Notes: generated by a model not told the origin, from the letters alone. Shown: positions 1 to 8,213, counted from the stretch's first letter. The stretch is DNA of 19,174 nucleotides from an uncultured Anaerolineaceae bacterium (GCA_937967805.1 CALBTC010000112.1:1-19174), one strand, 5' to 3'. A program made the numbers and translations.

Positions 1-1
1 C

Positions 2-682
2 TTGGTCTTTTTGGGCGTGGAGAACCTGTTCACCCCCCGGCCGGAATCGGCCACAGTCAAACGCAGCTTTTGGGCCGACTGGCAGCATGTTTTCCAGGCC
101 GATGGGGTGATCCTGGCCTACACGCTGCGCTTTTTGGCCTACCTGGGCCGCGTGCTGCTGACGCCGTTTGCACCCCTGTTCATTGCCACCCTGTTGGTGG
201 ACACCAGCCATCTCAACACGATTACCGGCCTGGTGATTGCGGTGGCGGCGGGGGCCGGGACGATTACGGCCGTTTACCTCGGCCGTTTGGGTGACCGCAT
301 TGGGCATGGCAAAGTGCTCAAATGGAGCGCCCTGGCGGCCGGGCTGCTTTTCTTGCCGCAAAGTTTGGTCACAGAGGCGTGGCAGCTGCTTGTTTTGCAG
401 GCGCTCACCGGGGCGGCGGCCGGCGGCGTTATCCCCACCATCAGCGCCCTGCTGGCCCGCTACACAGAGCCCGGCGAAGAAGGCAGCGTCTATGGCATCG
501 ACAACTCGATTGTGGCTGGCGCCAGGGCGGCGGCTCCGCTGGTCGGCTCGGTGATTGCTTACTGGTTTGATTTGCGGGCGACGTTTGTGGCAACGGCCGT
601 TGTCTTCTTGCTGGTAGCTGTCCTCGCCTTTACGCGCCTGCCCGCCGAAGACGCGTCCCCACTGCCTCACCTGGGTGATTGA
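2..682 (+). CDS. MFS transporter, C-terminal half (5' truncated by window)
   Basis: C-terminal half of a major facilitator superfamily permease, probably a drug/metabolite exporter of the DHA type; the substrate cannot be told. The reading frame is open to the window edge, so the visible first codon is not the real start. About six hydrophobic segments are visible, and residues 94-101 (GRLGDRIG) match the conserved MFS cytoplasmic-loop motif between the first two helices of a six-helix half. The segment around residues 173-205 (AGARAAAPLVGSVIAYW, then a long hydrophobic run) is the typical end of such transporters. The protein ends shortly after the last helix with a polar tail. It is followed by a palindromic repeat and then the histidine kinase, with no sign of an operon link. 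Confidence 0.85.
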   Translation: MVFLGVENLFTPRPESATVKRSFWADWQHVFQADGVILAYTLRFLAYLGRVLLTPFAPLFIATLLVDTSHLNTITGLVIAVAAGAGTITAVYLGRLGDRIGHGKVLKWSALAAGLLFLPQSLVTEAWQLLVLQALTGAAAGGVIPTISALLARYTEPGEEGSVYGIDNSIVAGARAAAPLVGSVIAYWFDLRATFVATAVVFLLVAVLAFTRLPAEDASPLPHLGD

Positions 683-685
683 GAT

Positions 686-768
686 TTTAAACCGCAAAGA
701 GCGCAAAGAACGCAAAGAACTAAAAGAAAGGACTTGGCGTGCTTTGCGTCCTTGGCGGTGAAATTTAA
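686..768. repeat. Intergenic palindromic repeat, CGCAAAG type
   Basis: The left arm holds three CGCAAAG units spaced nine bases apart (from 693), and the right arm holds the complement CTTTGCG at 742-748 followed by CTTGGCGGT. Outer ends are TTTAAACCGC and GGCGGTGAAATTTAA, so the whole forms an imperfect long hairpin. It belongs to the same loose family as the octad repeats inside menF, menD and menE and upstream of the gamma-glutamyltransferase gene. It lies between the MFS gene and the kinase and could act as a weak terminator, although no T-tract follows. Confidence 0.75.
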
Positions 769-876
769 TTTCAGTACCATTTGACTATAAGAGTATTCAC
801 ACAATTTGCATAAAAAAATACCTTGCTCCTGCTAAAATAGGGACCAGCAACGACGTTAATCTGGCAGGAATCGCAA

Positions 877-2679
877 ATGATAAAAATTCGGCGCACCTTT
901 TTTTTCTCCGGTTTAATTGCATTTATCATTATTGCTGTGGCGCTTGCTGTTTTTGTGCGGCAGATGGTGCGGTCCAATCTGGTAGAAATTGCCGAAAGCA
1001 AGAATGTTGCCCTCACCCAGGCATTTTCTAACTCTCTTTGGCCCGCCTTTGCTCCTCTGGTAGAAGATTCCACTTCACTTTCCCCAGAAGAATTACAGCA
1101 AGACCCCCGCATACCGCAATTATTTGATCTGGTCACGACGCAGCTAACCGGCCTGTCGATTGTGAAAATAAAAGTTTACAACCTGGCTGGCCTCACCGTG
1201 TTTTCCACGGAACTGGCCCAAATTGGGGACAACAAGCTGGACAATTCCGGCTATCTGGCAGCCAGCCAGGGCGAAGTTGCCAGCGAATTAACCCACCGGG
1301 ATACGTTTAGCGCCTTTGAGCAAACCATCGAAGATCGGGACGTTTTTTCCAGCTACGTGCCCATCTATGAGGGCGGCCAAATTGTGGGCGTGTTTGAAGT
1401 GTATGACGACGTGACCGCGTTGGTGGTGCGCACCAACCAGGTGCAGTGGTTGGTGATGGTGGGCGTCGTACTGCTTTTGGCGGTTCTGTTCATTTTTTTG
1501 ACTGTTGTCGGCCAGCGAACCTTTGACATTGCCCAGAAACAGTATGAGGCGGTGCGGCGCAGCGAGCAAAGTTCGCGGGAGAGCGAACAAAAGTACAGCA
1601 ACCTGTTTCACCAGTCGGGTGATGGTATCTTTTTGCTGGATTGGCACGGCCGTATCCAGGACGTCAACACGCGCATCGAGCAAATGCTGGGCTACACCCG
1701 GCAAGAGCTGCTCGCCATGACGCTAGATAAACTCCATCCCACCGATTCACAAGCCCAGATGAAGCAGCGCACCGCCCAGCTTTTAGAGCAAGGGCTGGCC
1801 CAGTTTGAGATTGAGTTTCTCACCAAAGAGGGTGACCTGCTGCCTGCCGAAGTGTCGGTAACCATGTTTGAACTGCAAGGCGAGCAGGTACTGCAAGGTA
1901 TTGTACGCGATATTCGTGAGCGCAAGCGGCAGGAACAGGCGCTGCTGCAAGCGCGCGACGAGGCCCTGGCCGCTTCGCGCATGAAAACACAGCTTTTAGC
2001 CAACGTGAGCCACGAGCTGCGCACGCCGCTAAACGCCATTTTGGGCTACAGTGAGATGCTCCAGGCAGGCGTCTATGGTGACATTTCTACCCGGCAGCAC
2101 GAGGCTGCGGCACAAATTATCGACAGCGTAGGGCATTTGCTCAATTTTGTGAACAACATGCTGGATCAGGCCCACATCGAAGCGGGCAAATTGCAGCTGA
2201 ACCCACAGCCGGTTGCCCTGCTAGACCTGGTCCTTGAGGTGGAAGAGTTGGTGAAAGTGTTGGCCGATGCCAAAGGATTGACGCTGCGCAGTGCCATTTC
2301 ACCGGAGATGCCCACCCAAATTTATGCGGATCGCTACTGGCTGCGCCAGATTTTGACAAATCTGCTGGGAAACAGCATCAAATTTACTAATGAAGGCACT
2401 GTTGATGTTAAAATCTTTCCCTCTGGCGCAGACAACTGGGTTATTCAGGTCGCAGACACGGGCATTGGCATACCTGAATCGGCGCGGGAGAAGATTTTTG
2501 AACCGTTTTGGCAACTGTCGAGCAGTAAACAAAAGCTGGGTTCCGGCCTGGGTTTGTCGATTGTGAAGCAGTTGACCACCATGATGGGTGGCCACGTGCA
2601 GCTGCACAGCAGCGAAGGCAAAGGGACAACCTTTGTGGTGACGCTGCCATTGGCGCCCGTTCCGGAGTTTGTAGGATAG
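877..2679 (+). CDS. Membrane sensor histidine kinase with PAS domain
   Basis: A 600-residue hybrid-free sensor kinase that autophosphorylates on histidine and passes phosphate to a response regulator, very likely the next gene. N-terminal transmembrane helix at about residues 8-28, an extracytoplasmic sensor region about 30-188, a second helix about 190-212, a short coiled linker, and a PAS domain about 238-350. The HisKA dimerization helix carries the H-box NVSHELRTP with phospho-acceptor His379. The ATPase domain shows the N-box (LTNLLGNSIKFT, Asn495/Asn499), G1 box DTGIGIP (527-533), F-box FEPFWQ and G2 box GSGLGLSIV (555-563). The start ATG has AGGAA six bases upstream. The signal sensed is unknown; the periplasmic part has no family I recognise. 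Confidence 0.95.
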   Translation: MIKIRRTFFFSGLIAFIIIAVALAVFVRQMVRSNLVEIAESKNVALTQAFSNSLWPAFAPLVEDSTSLSPEELQQDPRIPQLFDLVTTQLTGLSIVKIKVYNLAGLTVFSTELAQIGDNKLDNSGYLAASQGEVASELTHRDTFSAFEQTIEDRDVFSSYVPIYEGGQIVGVFEVYDDVTALVVRTNQVQWLVMVGVVLLLAVLFIFLTVVGQRTFDIAQKQYEAVRRSEQSSRESEQKYSNLFHQSGDGIFLLDWHGRIQDVNTRIEQMLGYTRQELLAMTLDKLHPTDSQAQMKQRTAQLLEQGLAQFEIEFLTKEGDLLPAEVSVTMFELQGEQVLQGIVRDIRERKRQEQALLQARDEALAASRMKTQLLANVSHELRTPLNAILGYSEMLQAGVYGDISTRQHEAAAQIIDSVGHLLNFVNNMLDQAHIEAGKLQLNPQPVALLDLVLEVEELVKVLADAKGLTLRSAISPEMPTQIYADRYWLRQILTNLLGNSIKFTNEGTVDVKIFPSGADNWVIQVADTGIGIPESAREKIFEPFWQLSSSKQKLGSGLGLSIVKQLTTMMGGHVQLHSSEGKGTTFVVTLPLAPVPEFVG

Positions 2680-3056
2680 TGCAGCCAATAGCGTTGATTG
2701 TAGAAGACGATGATAAGCTGGCCGAGATTTTTTCGGAAGCGGTAAAAGCGGCCGGGTTTGAGGAAATTGTGGCGGAGAACGGCCGTTCCGCCCTTGAACT
2801 GCTGCCATCCACCACCCCTACACTGATTTTGCTCGATTTGCATCTGCCCGATATTTCCGGCAGCGAGGTGCTGGCTGCCATCCGGCAAGAAGCCCACTTG
2901 CAGAACAGCATCATCATGCTCACCACCGCTGACGCCTGGCTGGCCGAAACGCTGCGCCCCGAAGTTGATTTTGTTCTGATGAAACCCATCAGCTACGTCC
3001 AATTGCGTGATTTAGCGAGCCGCTTACGGCCGTCTTCAAACCCTTCATCTTCTTAG
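2679..3056 (+). CDS. Single-domain (CheY-like) response regulator
   Basis: A 125-residue receiver domain with no output domain. Acidic pocket residues Glu9, Asp10 and Asp11, phospho-acceptor Asp53 in LLDLHLPDISG, a Thr82/Thr83 switch position and the invariant Lys102 before Pro are all present. It starts with GTG overlapping the kinase stop by one base (TAGTG), so the pair is translationally coupled and surely forms one phosphorelay. With no DNA-binding or enzymatic domain, it probably acts by protein-protein contact or as a phosphate carrier to a further partner not encoded here. The C-terminal tail is a short serine/proline-rich extension. The GTG start is the only sensible one, because the first beta strand (IALIVED) begins three residues later. 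Confidence 0.93.
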   Translation: MQPIALIVEDDDKLAEIFSEAVKAAGFEEIVAENGRSALELLPSTTPTLILLDLHLPDISGSEVLAAIRQEAHLQNSIIMLTTADAWLAETLRPEVDFVLMKPISYVQLRDLASRLRPSSNPSSS

Positions 3057-3127
3057 GGACACAGATAAACACAGATTTCCGCAGATAAATGAGCAAAATC
3101 TGTTTTCATCTGTATCAATCTGTGTCC
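3057..3127. repeat. Intergenic palindromic repeat, ACACAGAT type
   Basis: A perfect 10-bp inverted repeat, GGACACAGAT at 3057-3066 and ATCTGTGTCC at 3118-3127, with further partly complementary ACAGAT/ATCTGT units inside. It begins directly after the response regulator stop codon and can form a long hairpin, so it could end the kinase-regulator transcript. Part of the menD second insertion (AATCTGC ... AATCTGCGGATAA) resembles this family. No gene lies between this repeat and the kinase-like gene at 3183. Confidence 0.75.
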
Positions 3128-3182
3128 TATTTCTTTTTGTTCCCATTGCGTATTTACAAACTCGTGGCAAACTTAGGCCCTT

Positions 3183-4049
3183 ATGGACGCCACGCAATCC
3201 TTCATCGACGCTATTCAGGCCGCCTATCCAGATTTTGTGGTGGAAACGGCCGTTTTCAACCATGAAGGCCAATACAACCACGTTTTGTTGGTGAATGATG
3301 CCATCGTTTTCCGTTTTCCCCGTTTTGCAGGTGGCGTCGATCAGTTGGCATTAGAGACGAAGATTTTAACGGCCGTTCAGCCCCATCTTCCCCTGCCGGT
3401 TCCCAATCCAATTTACACGCAGTTCCAAAACCCAGACGCGGGTCAGGCGTTCATGGGGTACCGGCTGATTCCCGGCGAGCCCTTGATGCCCGCTGCCTTT
3501 GCCAAAATCAGGGACAAGACGGCCATTGCCAGCCAAATCGCCCACTTTTTGCAGGCGCTGCACGCCGTGCCCATTCGCGACCTGATTGATGACCCTTTAC
3601 CGGTGAGTGATACCGAAGAGGAGTGGTGGGATGTGTACGGCCGTATCCAAACCAAGCTGTTCCCCTACATGCGGCTGGATGCCTGCAAAAGCGTCGCTCA
3701 CCACTTTGAAAGCGTGCTCAATGACCCCAGCCAATACCAGTTCGAACCGGTGCTGCGCCACGGCGATTTTGGCACGGGCAACCTGCTGCACGATCCCGAC
3801 ACGCAGCAAATGAGCGGCATCATCGACTTTGGCTTTACCGTCCTGGGCGATCCGGCGTTTGACGTGGCCGGGCTGCTCACTTACGGTGAATCATTTGTGC
3901 AGGAGGTAGCCAACCGCTATCCGGCGGTTCAAGACTTTTGGCCGCGCATACGCTTCTACAAGGGCACCTTCGCCCTGTTTGAAGCGCTGTTCGGTATTGA
4001 AAACGGGGATGAGCAGGCGTTCCGGCGTGGAATGGAAGCGTATGTCTAG
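3183..4049 (+). CDS. Aminoglycoside phosphotransferase family kinase, APH(2'')-like
   Basis: A 288-residue protein-kinase-like small-molecule phosphotransferase, presumably ATP- or GTP-dependent and cytoplasmic. The catalytic loop is HGDFGTGN (193-200; catalytic Asp195, metal ligand Asn200), followed by the metal-binding IDFG with Asp215. The N-lobe pattern YNHVLLVNDAIVFRFPR, then E58 in LETK, then FMGYRLIPGEPL resembles the APH(2'') lineage more than APH(3'). Family members phosphorylate aminoglycosides, choline, homoserine or other alcohols; the actual substrate cannot be read from sequence. The stop overlaps the following acetyltransferase start by eight bases (ATGTCTAG), implying coupled translation. 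The SD is weak, but the ATG fits the expected N-terminus. Confidence 0.85.
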   Translation: MDATQSFIDAIQAAYPDFVVETAVFNHEGQYNHVLLVNDAIVFRFPRFAGGVDQLALETKILTAVQPHLPLPVPNPIYTQFQNPDAGQAFMGYRLIPGEPLMPAAFAKIRDKTAIASQIAHFLQALHAVPIRDLIDDPLPVSDTEEEWWDVYGRIQTKLFPYMRLDACKSVAHHFESVLNDPSQYQFEPVLRHGDFGTGNLLHDPDTQQMSGIIDFGFTVLGDPAFDVAGLLTYGESFVQEVANRYPAVQDFWPRIRFYKGTFALFEALFGIENGDEQAFRRGMEAYV

Positions 4050-4569
4050 CCCGCTGTCAACGTGGCGGCTTTTGCTGCGCCCCATCGCCGCCGACGATGT
4101 GCGCCAGATTATCACCTGGCGCTACGAGCCACCCTACGAGATTTACAATATGGGCAGCGGCCTGGACGATGCCATTGAGTTGGCCGAAGCGATTGATTAC
4201 TTTTTACGGCCGCAGTACCATTTTCAGGCAATGCTGCGCCAACCGGCTGGTGAACTGGCTGGTTTTTGCAGCTTTGGTGCAGATGGCCAGGTAGCGGGCG
4301 GCGATTATCGCAATCCGGCGGTGGATATTGGCATGGGGGTGCATCCGCATTACACGGGGCGTGGTTTGGGCACCATGTTTGCTGGAGCGGCGATTGATTT
4401 TGCTCTGGCGAATTTCAACATGTCTCGGCTGCGCGTCACCATTGCCGAGTTTAACCGCCGGGCGCAAAAGGTGTGGGAGCGGCACGATTTTGTTCCGGTG
4501 CAGCGTTTTCTCACGCTTTATAGCAAACGGCCGTTCATCATCCACGTCCGCGAGGAAGAGAATTTGTAG
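4042..4569 (+). CDS. GNAT-family N-acetyltransferase
   Basis: A 175-residue GCN5-related acetyltransferase using acetyl-CoA on an unknown amine. Start chosen at the ATG at 4042, which sits inside the upstream gene's end (ATGTCTAG) after a GGAATGGAAG stretch; the frame stays open upstream to 3979 but that part overlaps the kinase. The N-terminal TWRLLLRPIAADD is the usual RimJ/AAC-type beginning. The acetyl-CoA pyrophosphate loop is HPHYTGRGLGTMF (residues 101-113), and VTIAEFNRRAQKVWERHDFVPV (split here only by reading) is the classic motif B with the NxRAxxxWE-type helix. Coupled to the APH-like kinase, so the two may act on the same or related amino-containing molecules; that is inference. 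Confidence 0.85.
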   Translation: MSSPLSTWRLLLRPIAADDVRQIITWRYEPPYEIYNMGSGLDDAIELAEAIDYFLRPQYHFQAMLRQPAGELAGFCSFGADGQVAGGDYRNPAVDIGMGVHPHYTGRGLGTMFAGAAIDFALANFNMSRLRVTIAEFNRRAQKVWERHDFVPVQRFLTLYSKRPFIIHVREEENL

Positions 4570-4571
4570 CC

Positions 4572-4619
4572 GCACTTTCTTAGTGCGAGAAATGGATTCC
4601 CGCCTTCGCGGGAATGACA
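4572..4619. repeat. Small hairpin plus ATTCCCGC/GCGGGAAT palindrome
   Basis: Two adjacent stem-loops: GCACT-TTCTT-AGTGC at 4572-4586, then a perfect 8-bp stem ATTCCCGC (4596-4603) with loop CTTC and GCGGGAAT (4608-4615), ending in GACAA. The second is one half of the dispersed repeat type whose double form occurs at 6841-6900. It lies between the acetyltransferase stop and the alcohol dehydrogenase ribosome site and might attenuate transcription, but there is no U-tract. Confidence 0.7.
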
Positions 4620-4636
4620 AATAGATGGAGTAAATA

Positions 4637-5824
4637 ATGACAGTAGTGGCAACTTACTATTGGCCAGGACAAACGCAATTTGGATACGGCGCTGCCAATC
4701 TGGTCGGTGTAAAAGCGAGAAATTTGGGAGCCACAAAGAAAGTGTTTGTGGTCACCGACGCCGGGATTGTGGCCGCCGGTTTGCTCCAGCCTGTGCTGGA
4801 TTCTCTGGCCGCGGCCAAGCTGGAAGTTGAGGTGTTTGACCAGACGCCACCGAATCCTACAACAACGGTCGTTGATACCGCCGCTGCCCAATTTAAGGGA
4901 AGCGGCTCTGAATTGATCATCGCGCTGGGTGGCGGCAGCCCCATCGATGCCGCCAAGGCGGTGCGCATTCTGGCCGGCGGTCCGGCGGAGGCCAAATGTG
5001 CTGAATACGCGCTGCTGCTGGGGGATGATGTACGGCCGTTGCCCACCGCGCCGCAAATGCCGCCGATGATTGCCATTCCCACCACCGCCGGCACCGGCGC
5101 CGAAGTGACGCCCTGGGGCGTCATCACCGACGAAGGGCGCAAGCTGAAAATGGGCGTGGGTGGCCCGTCCACCATCCCCACCGTGGCCCTCATCGACCCG
5201 GCACTGACGCTGACCCTGCCGCCACACCTCACGGCGGCCACCGGCATGGATGCCCTGACGCACCTCATCGAGGCGTTTGTTTCCACTAACACAGCACCCA
5301 TTGCCCTGGACGCGCTCATTTTGGACGGGATTGGGCGAATCGGCCGTTTTTTGCGGCTGGCGGTAGCCCAGCCTAACCATAAGCAGGCGCGCGAAGAGAT
5401 GATGTTGGCTTCCATGCTGGGTGGCATCGCTATCAGCTCGCGCTGGCTGGGGGCCACACACTCGTTGGCGCACCAGCTTTCGGGGATTGCCCAGGTGCAT
5501 CACGGTCTGGCCTGTGCCTTGATGCTGCCGGCGCAGATGCAGTTCAGCCTGCCCGGCGCTTTGGAACGCTACGCCCAAATTGCCCAGGCGTTGGATATGG
5601 TTCCTGTGCCAGGATCGGTAAGGGAGGAGGCAGAGAGGGGCGTAACGGCCGTACGCCAACTCATGATCGACATCGATCTACCGCTGCGCCTGCGCGACGT
5701 CGGCGTGACCGAAGCAATGATCCCCGAACTGGCCGATAACGCCATCATTGATTTAAACTGGACCACCAACCCCCGCGCCATCACCCGCGACCAAATGGAG
5801 GCGTTGTACAGAGAAACGTACTAA
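4637..5824 (+). CDS. Iron-containing (group III) alcohol dehydrogenase
   Basis: A 395-residue NAD(P)-dependent dehydrogenase of the Fe-ADH superfamily, cytoplasmic, interconverting an alcohol with an aldehyde or ketone. The Rossmann-like domain has the dinucleotide loop GGGSPIDAAK (98-107). PTTAGTGAEVT at 148-158 is the family signature. The metal site is complete: Asp205 and His209 in GMDALTHLIEA, His275 in GATHSLAHQ, and His289 in VHHGLA, with the same 14-residue spacing between the two histidines as in E. coli FucO. GGAG lies six bases before the ATG. Length is normal for the family. The substrate is not inferable; neighbours give no pathway. It is flanked by repeats, so it is probably a single-gene transcript or the distal end of the kinase/acetyltransferase unit. 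Confidence 0.93.
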   Translation: MTVVATYYWPGQTQFGYGAANLVGVKARNLGATKKVFVVTDAGIVAAGLLQPVLDSLAAAKLEVEVFDQTPPNPTTTVVDTAAAQFKGSGSELIIALGGGSPIDAAKAVRILAGGPAEAKCAEYALLLGDDVRPLPTAPQMPPMIAIPTTAGTGAEVTPWGVITDEGRKLKMGVGGPSTIPTVALIDPALTLTLPPHLTAATGMDALTHLIEAFVSTNTAPIALDALILDGIGRIGRFLRLAVAQPNHKQAREEMMLASMLGGIAISSRWLGATHSLAHQLSGIAQVHHGLACALMLPAQMQFSLPGALERYAQIAQALDMVPVPGSVREEAERGVTAVRQLMIDIDLPLRLRDVGVTEAMIPELADNAIIDLNWTTNPRAITRDQMEALYRETY

Positions 5825-5877
5825 TTGTGAATTGTGAATTGTTAACGGGTCATCTCATTCACAATTCACGATTCTTC
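5824..5877. repeat. Inverted heptad array, ATTGTGA / TCACAAT type
   Basis: The left arm has three 7-bp units (ATTGTGA, ATTGTGA, ATTGTTA; 5824-5844) and the right arm the complementary units (ATTCACA, ATTCACG; 5857-5870), separated by about 12 bases. It occupies nearly the whole gap between the alcohol dehydrogenase stop and the permease start. The same unit type recurs inside menD at 11262-11318. It is the shortest example of the inverted-heptad architecture in this window. Confidence 0.8.
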
Positions 5878-5887
5878 CCTCTAAATT

Positions 5888-6814
5888 ATGAACCAAATGG
5901 CTCTTGATTCTTCCCGCTGGCTTGGCTGGCTGCTGGCTGTCGCTTCAACCGTGGTGTTTAGCCTGGTGACGCCGTTGGGCAAAGCGGCCCTGGAGGGTGG
6001 CTTTCATCCCACGGCAATCTTGAGCTTGCGCTTTGGCCTGGCGGCGCTGCTGCTGGCGCTGGCATTGGCCACCAGTGCGCCCCAGGCGCTGCGCACCGAC
6101 CGGCGCGGATTTTGCGTGGCCGGCCTGGCCGGCATTGTCAACGGGCTGGGGGCAGTGGGGTTCTTCTGGTCCTTGCAGCACCTGGATGCCTCTGTGGCGA
6201 CGATGCTGTTTGCCTTAAGCCCGCTTTTTGTGCTGGCAACATTAGCCCTTTTGGGCGAGAAGTTCACCTACCGGCAGTGGATTCGGCTGGGATTGGGGTT
6301 ACTGGGTGTTTATTTGCTTATTGGTCCGGGCGGGCAGGTGGATTTTGGCGGCGTGCTGCTGGTGCTGGGCGGGATTATTGGCTTTACATTGGAGATTACG
6401 ATGGTGCAGCGATTTTTGCCCACCCACGACACGCGCACGGTAACGTTGTATGTGTTAGCCGGGATGTGGCTGTCGATCACCGGGCTGTGGCTGGCGCAGG
6501 GACTGCCCTGGACGCCGCCAGGCTGGCAAGGGTGGGTGATGCTGCTGGTGATTTCGATGGTGAGCACCTTTTTTGGCTGGTGGGCGATGTTTCGCGCCAT
6601 ACAGATTATTGGCAGTGGCCAGTATGCGCTGCTGCTGCCGGTGGAAACGCTCCTTGCCATTGTGTGGTCGTTTTTGTTTTTGGGGGAGCTGCTCACGATT
6701 TTACAGCTAGCCGGCAGCGGCTTGATTTTGTTCAGCGCCATGCTGGCCGTGCAGCGCCTGGGGCGCATCCCGCGCCGTCGCCGCTGGCGCGTCTGGCTGC
6801 GCAATACGCGATAG
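5888..6814 (+). CDS. DMT superfamily (EamA) permease
   Basis: A 308-residue inner-membrane protein of the drug/metabolite transporter superfamily with ten hydrophobic segments arranged as two EamA repeats. Each repeat ends in the hallmark: LLGEKFT...LGLGLLGVYLLIG (Gly123-Glu124) in the first, and FLGELLTILQLAGSGLILF (Gly266-Glu267) in the second. Family members export amino acids, nucleobases or other small metabolites; no substrate can be assigned. The C-terminus is a short basic tail (RRRR around 296-299). A second ATG three codons downstream is possible; neither has a clear SD because the heptad repeat lies immediately upstream. It contains no ACGGCCGT octamer. Confidence 0.9.
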   Translation: MNQMALDSSRWLGWLLAVASTVVFSLVTPLGKAALEGGFHPTAILSLRFGLAALLLALALATSAPQALRTDRRGFCVAGLAGIVNGLGAVGFFWSLQHLDASVATMLFALSPLFVLATLALLGEKFTYRQWIRLGLGLLGVYLLIGPGGQVDFGGVLLVLGGIIGFTLEITMVQRFLPTHDTRTVTLYVLAGMWLSITGLWLAQGLPWTPPGWQGWVMLLVISMVSTFFGWWAMFRAIQIIGSGQYALLLPVETLLAIVWSFLFLGELLTILQLAGSGLILFSAMLAVQRLGRIPRRRRWRVWLRNTR

Positions 6815-6840
6815 GTTCAGGCTAATAGAGTTGTTCCTTT

Positions 6841-6900
6841 TGTCATGCCCGCGAAGGCGGGAATCCATAAACCTGGACCCCCGCCTTCGCGGGGGTGACA
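6841..6900. repeat. 60-bp palindromic repeat between convergent genes
   Basis: The outer arms 6841-6861 (TGTCATGCCCGCGAAGGCGGG) and 6880-6900 are complementary at 19 of 21 positions, and each arm is itself a small hairpin (CCCGC-GAAG-GCGGG). It sits midway between the convergent permease and aminotransferase genes, so a bidirectional terminator role is plausible, though without T-tracts. It is the double form of the element seen at 4596-4615. Confidence 0.8.
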
Positions 6901-6914
6901 AATGATGGTGCCGG

Positions 6915-8084
6915 TTATGACTTCAAACGTGAGACAAGGCGTTCCCCGGCCTGTTCCAGGGTAGTGAGCTTCTTGGGGAAGGCAAAACGGATGGAAGAAC
7001 GGCCGTATCCCGCCAGTGAGTAAAAGCTATTCCCCGGCACCACGGCCACGCCCACGTCTGAGGCCATGAAGTAAGCAAATTCCGTAGGGGTCAGGCTGGC
7101 CTGGGGAATGGGCAGACCGCTGTAGTCGGCCATAATGTAGTAGGCTCCTTGCGGCGTGCTGGCCTGGAAGCCGACGTCGGTCAAAATCTCCATCATGAGG
7201 GAACGGCGCTGATGGTAGGCGCGCGTGCTTTCTTCGTAGAAATCCTCCGGCATGTTGAGCGCCGCCACGGCGGCCGCTTGCAAGGGCGTTGCGGCACAGA
7301 TCGTGGTGAAGTCGTGCAGGGTACGGATGCCGTTGGCAAATCGCTCCGGGGCGATGACGTAGCCCAGCCGCCAGCCGGTCATAGCAAACGTTTTGCCCAG
7401 CCCGCTGATGGTGATGGTGCAATCTTTGAGCGGCTCTAAGCTGCCAGGAGATTGATGGATACGGCCGTCGTACAAAATGCGGTCATAAATTTCATCGGTA
7501 ATTAAAACCAGGTCATTTTCCAGCACCACCTCAATGACGCCGGCAATCTCTTCATCGTCGAAGACGCGGCCGGTAGGGTTATGGGGCGTGTTGAGCAGCA
7601 TCGCTTTGGTTTTGGGGGAAACGGCCGCGCGCAGCCTGGCCGCCTCCAGCCGGTAATCCGGGGCCTCCAGCGGCACGGAAACGGGCACCGCATTGGCAAT
7701 AAAGGCCGACGGCCGAAAGTTGTCGTGGGCCGGTTCCAGAATGATGATTTCATCGCCGGGGTTCAAAATGGATTGGACCGAGGTGATAATCCCTTCGCTG
7801 ACGCCGCAGGTAACCGTGACATGTTTGTCGGGCTGCACGTCCCAGCCGAGGCGCTGCGTGTACAGTTCGGCCAATTTTTCGCGCAGCGGCGGATAGCCCC
7901 AGGTGATGGCGTACTGGTTCAGCCCGTTTTCAATGGCGCGAACGGCCGCTTCCTTCACCGGTGCCGGCGTGTCAAAATCGGGGAAGCCCTGGCTGAGGTT
8001 GATGGCGTTGTGCTTCAGCGCCAGCCGGGTCATGTCGCGAATCACGGATTCACGGAATAAGTTCAGGCGTTGGGATGTTTGCAT
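6915..8084 (-). CDS. PLP-dependent class I/II aminotransferase
   Basis: A 389-residue fold-type I aminotransferase of the kynurenine/methionine/glutamine-transaminase-like subgroup: NLSQGFPDFDTP at 29-40 is typical of that group. Cofactor residues are all present: Asn169 in HNPTG, Asp197 and Tyr200 in TDEIYD, Schiff-base Lys231 in SGLGKTFAMTGWRLGY, and the substrate-carboxylate Arg366 near the end (SSIRFAF). It would transfer an amino group from an amino acid to a 2-oxo acid in the cytoplasm. Exact specificity is uncertain (methionine, aromatic or aspartate-type). The start is the only ATG fitting the family N-terminus; no strong SD is visible. Divergent from tetR, so it may share the regulated region. 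Confidence 0.93.
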   Translation of the reverse strand: MQTSQRLNLFRESVIRDMTRLALKHNAINLSQGFPDFDTPAPVKEAAVRAIENGLNQYAITWGYPPLREKLAELYTQRLGWDVQPDKHVTVTCGVSEGIITSVQSILNPGDEIIILEPAHDNFRPSAFIANAVPVSVPLEAPDYRLEAARLRAAVSPKTKAMLLNTPHNPTGRVFDDEEIAGVIEVVLENDLVLITDEIYDRILYDGRIHQSPGSLEPLKDCTITISGLGKTFAMTGWRLGYVIAPERFANGIRTLHDFTTICAATPLQAAAVAALNMPEDFYEESTRAYHQRRSLMMEILTDVGFQASTPQGAYYIMADYSGLPIPQASLTPTEFAYFMASDVGVAVVPGNSFYSLAGYGRSSIRFAFPKKLTTLEQAGERLVSRLKS

Positions 8085-8199
8085 GGCGGGAGTATACGGT
8101 CAGGCAAAATTGGCGTCAATGAGAACGGGCTGCAAATAAATGTCAGAAGTTGTGACCTCCTGCGGTCAAAACGGCCGTTTTATGCTATCCTCACAGTAG

Positions 8200-8213
8200 A
8201 CTGACTAGTCGGT
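8200..8213. promoter_or_regulatory. Probable TetR operator (palindrome around GACTAGTC)
   Basis: Positions 8200-8213 read ACTGACTAGTCGGT; the two 7-bp half sites are complementary at six of seven positions, centred on CTAG, with perfect core GACTAGTC. The site lies 36 bases before the tetR start, in the 165-bp divergent gap shared with the aminotransferase. Autoregulatory TetR proteins commonly bind such palindromes in their own promoters. An ACGGCCGT octamer (8171-8178) lies just upstream. No confident -35/-10 pair could be assigned. Confidence 0.65.

Noticed and set aside
781..838. Sigma70-like promoter before the histidine kinase (TTGACT at 781, TAAAAT at 833)
   Set aside because: The two boxes are 46 bases apart, and neither has a partner at 16-18 bp; not enough to annotate.
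4572..4619. Rho-independent terminator after the acetyltransferase
   Set aside because: Stems are present but no U-tract follows, so it is listed as a repeat.
4580..5659. Minus-strand open frame of 359 codons opposite the alcohol dehydrogenase
   Set aside because: Composition is that of a shadow frame (His/Gly/Arg rich), no family features, and the plus-strand dehydrogenase is complete with all metal ligands.
6112..6825. Plus-strand 237-codon frame overlapping the EamA permease
   Set aside because: Out-of-frame shadow; the permease frame has the membrane pattern and EamA signatures.
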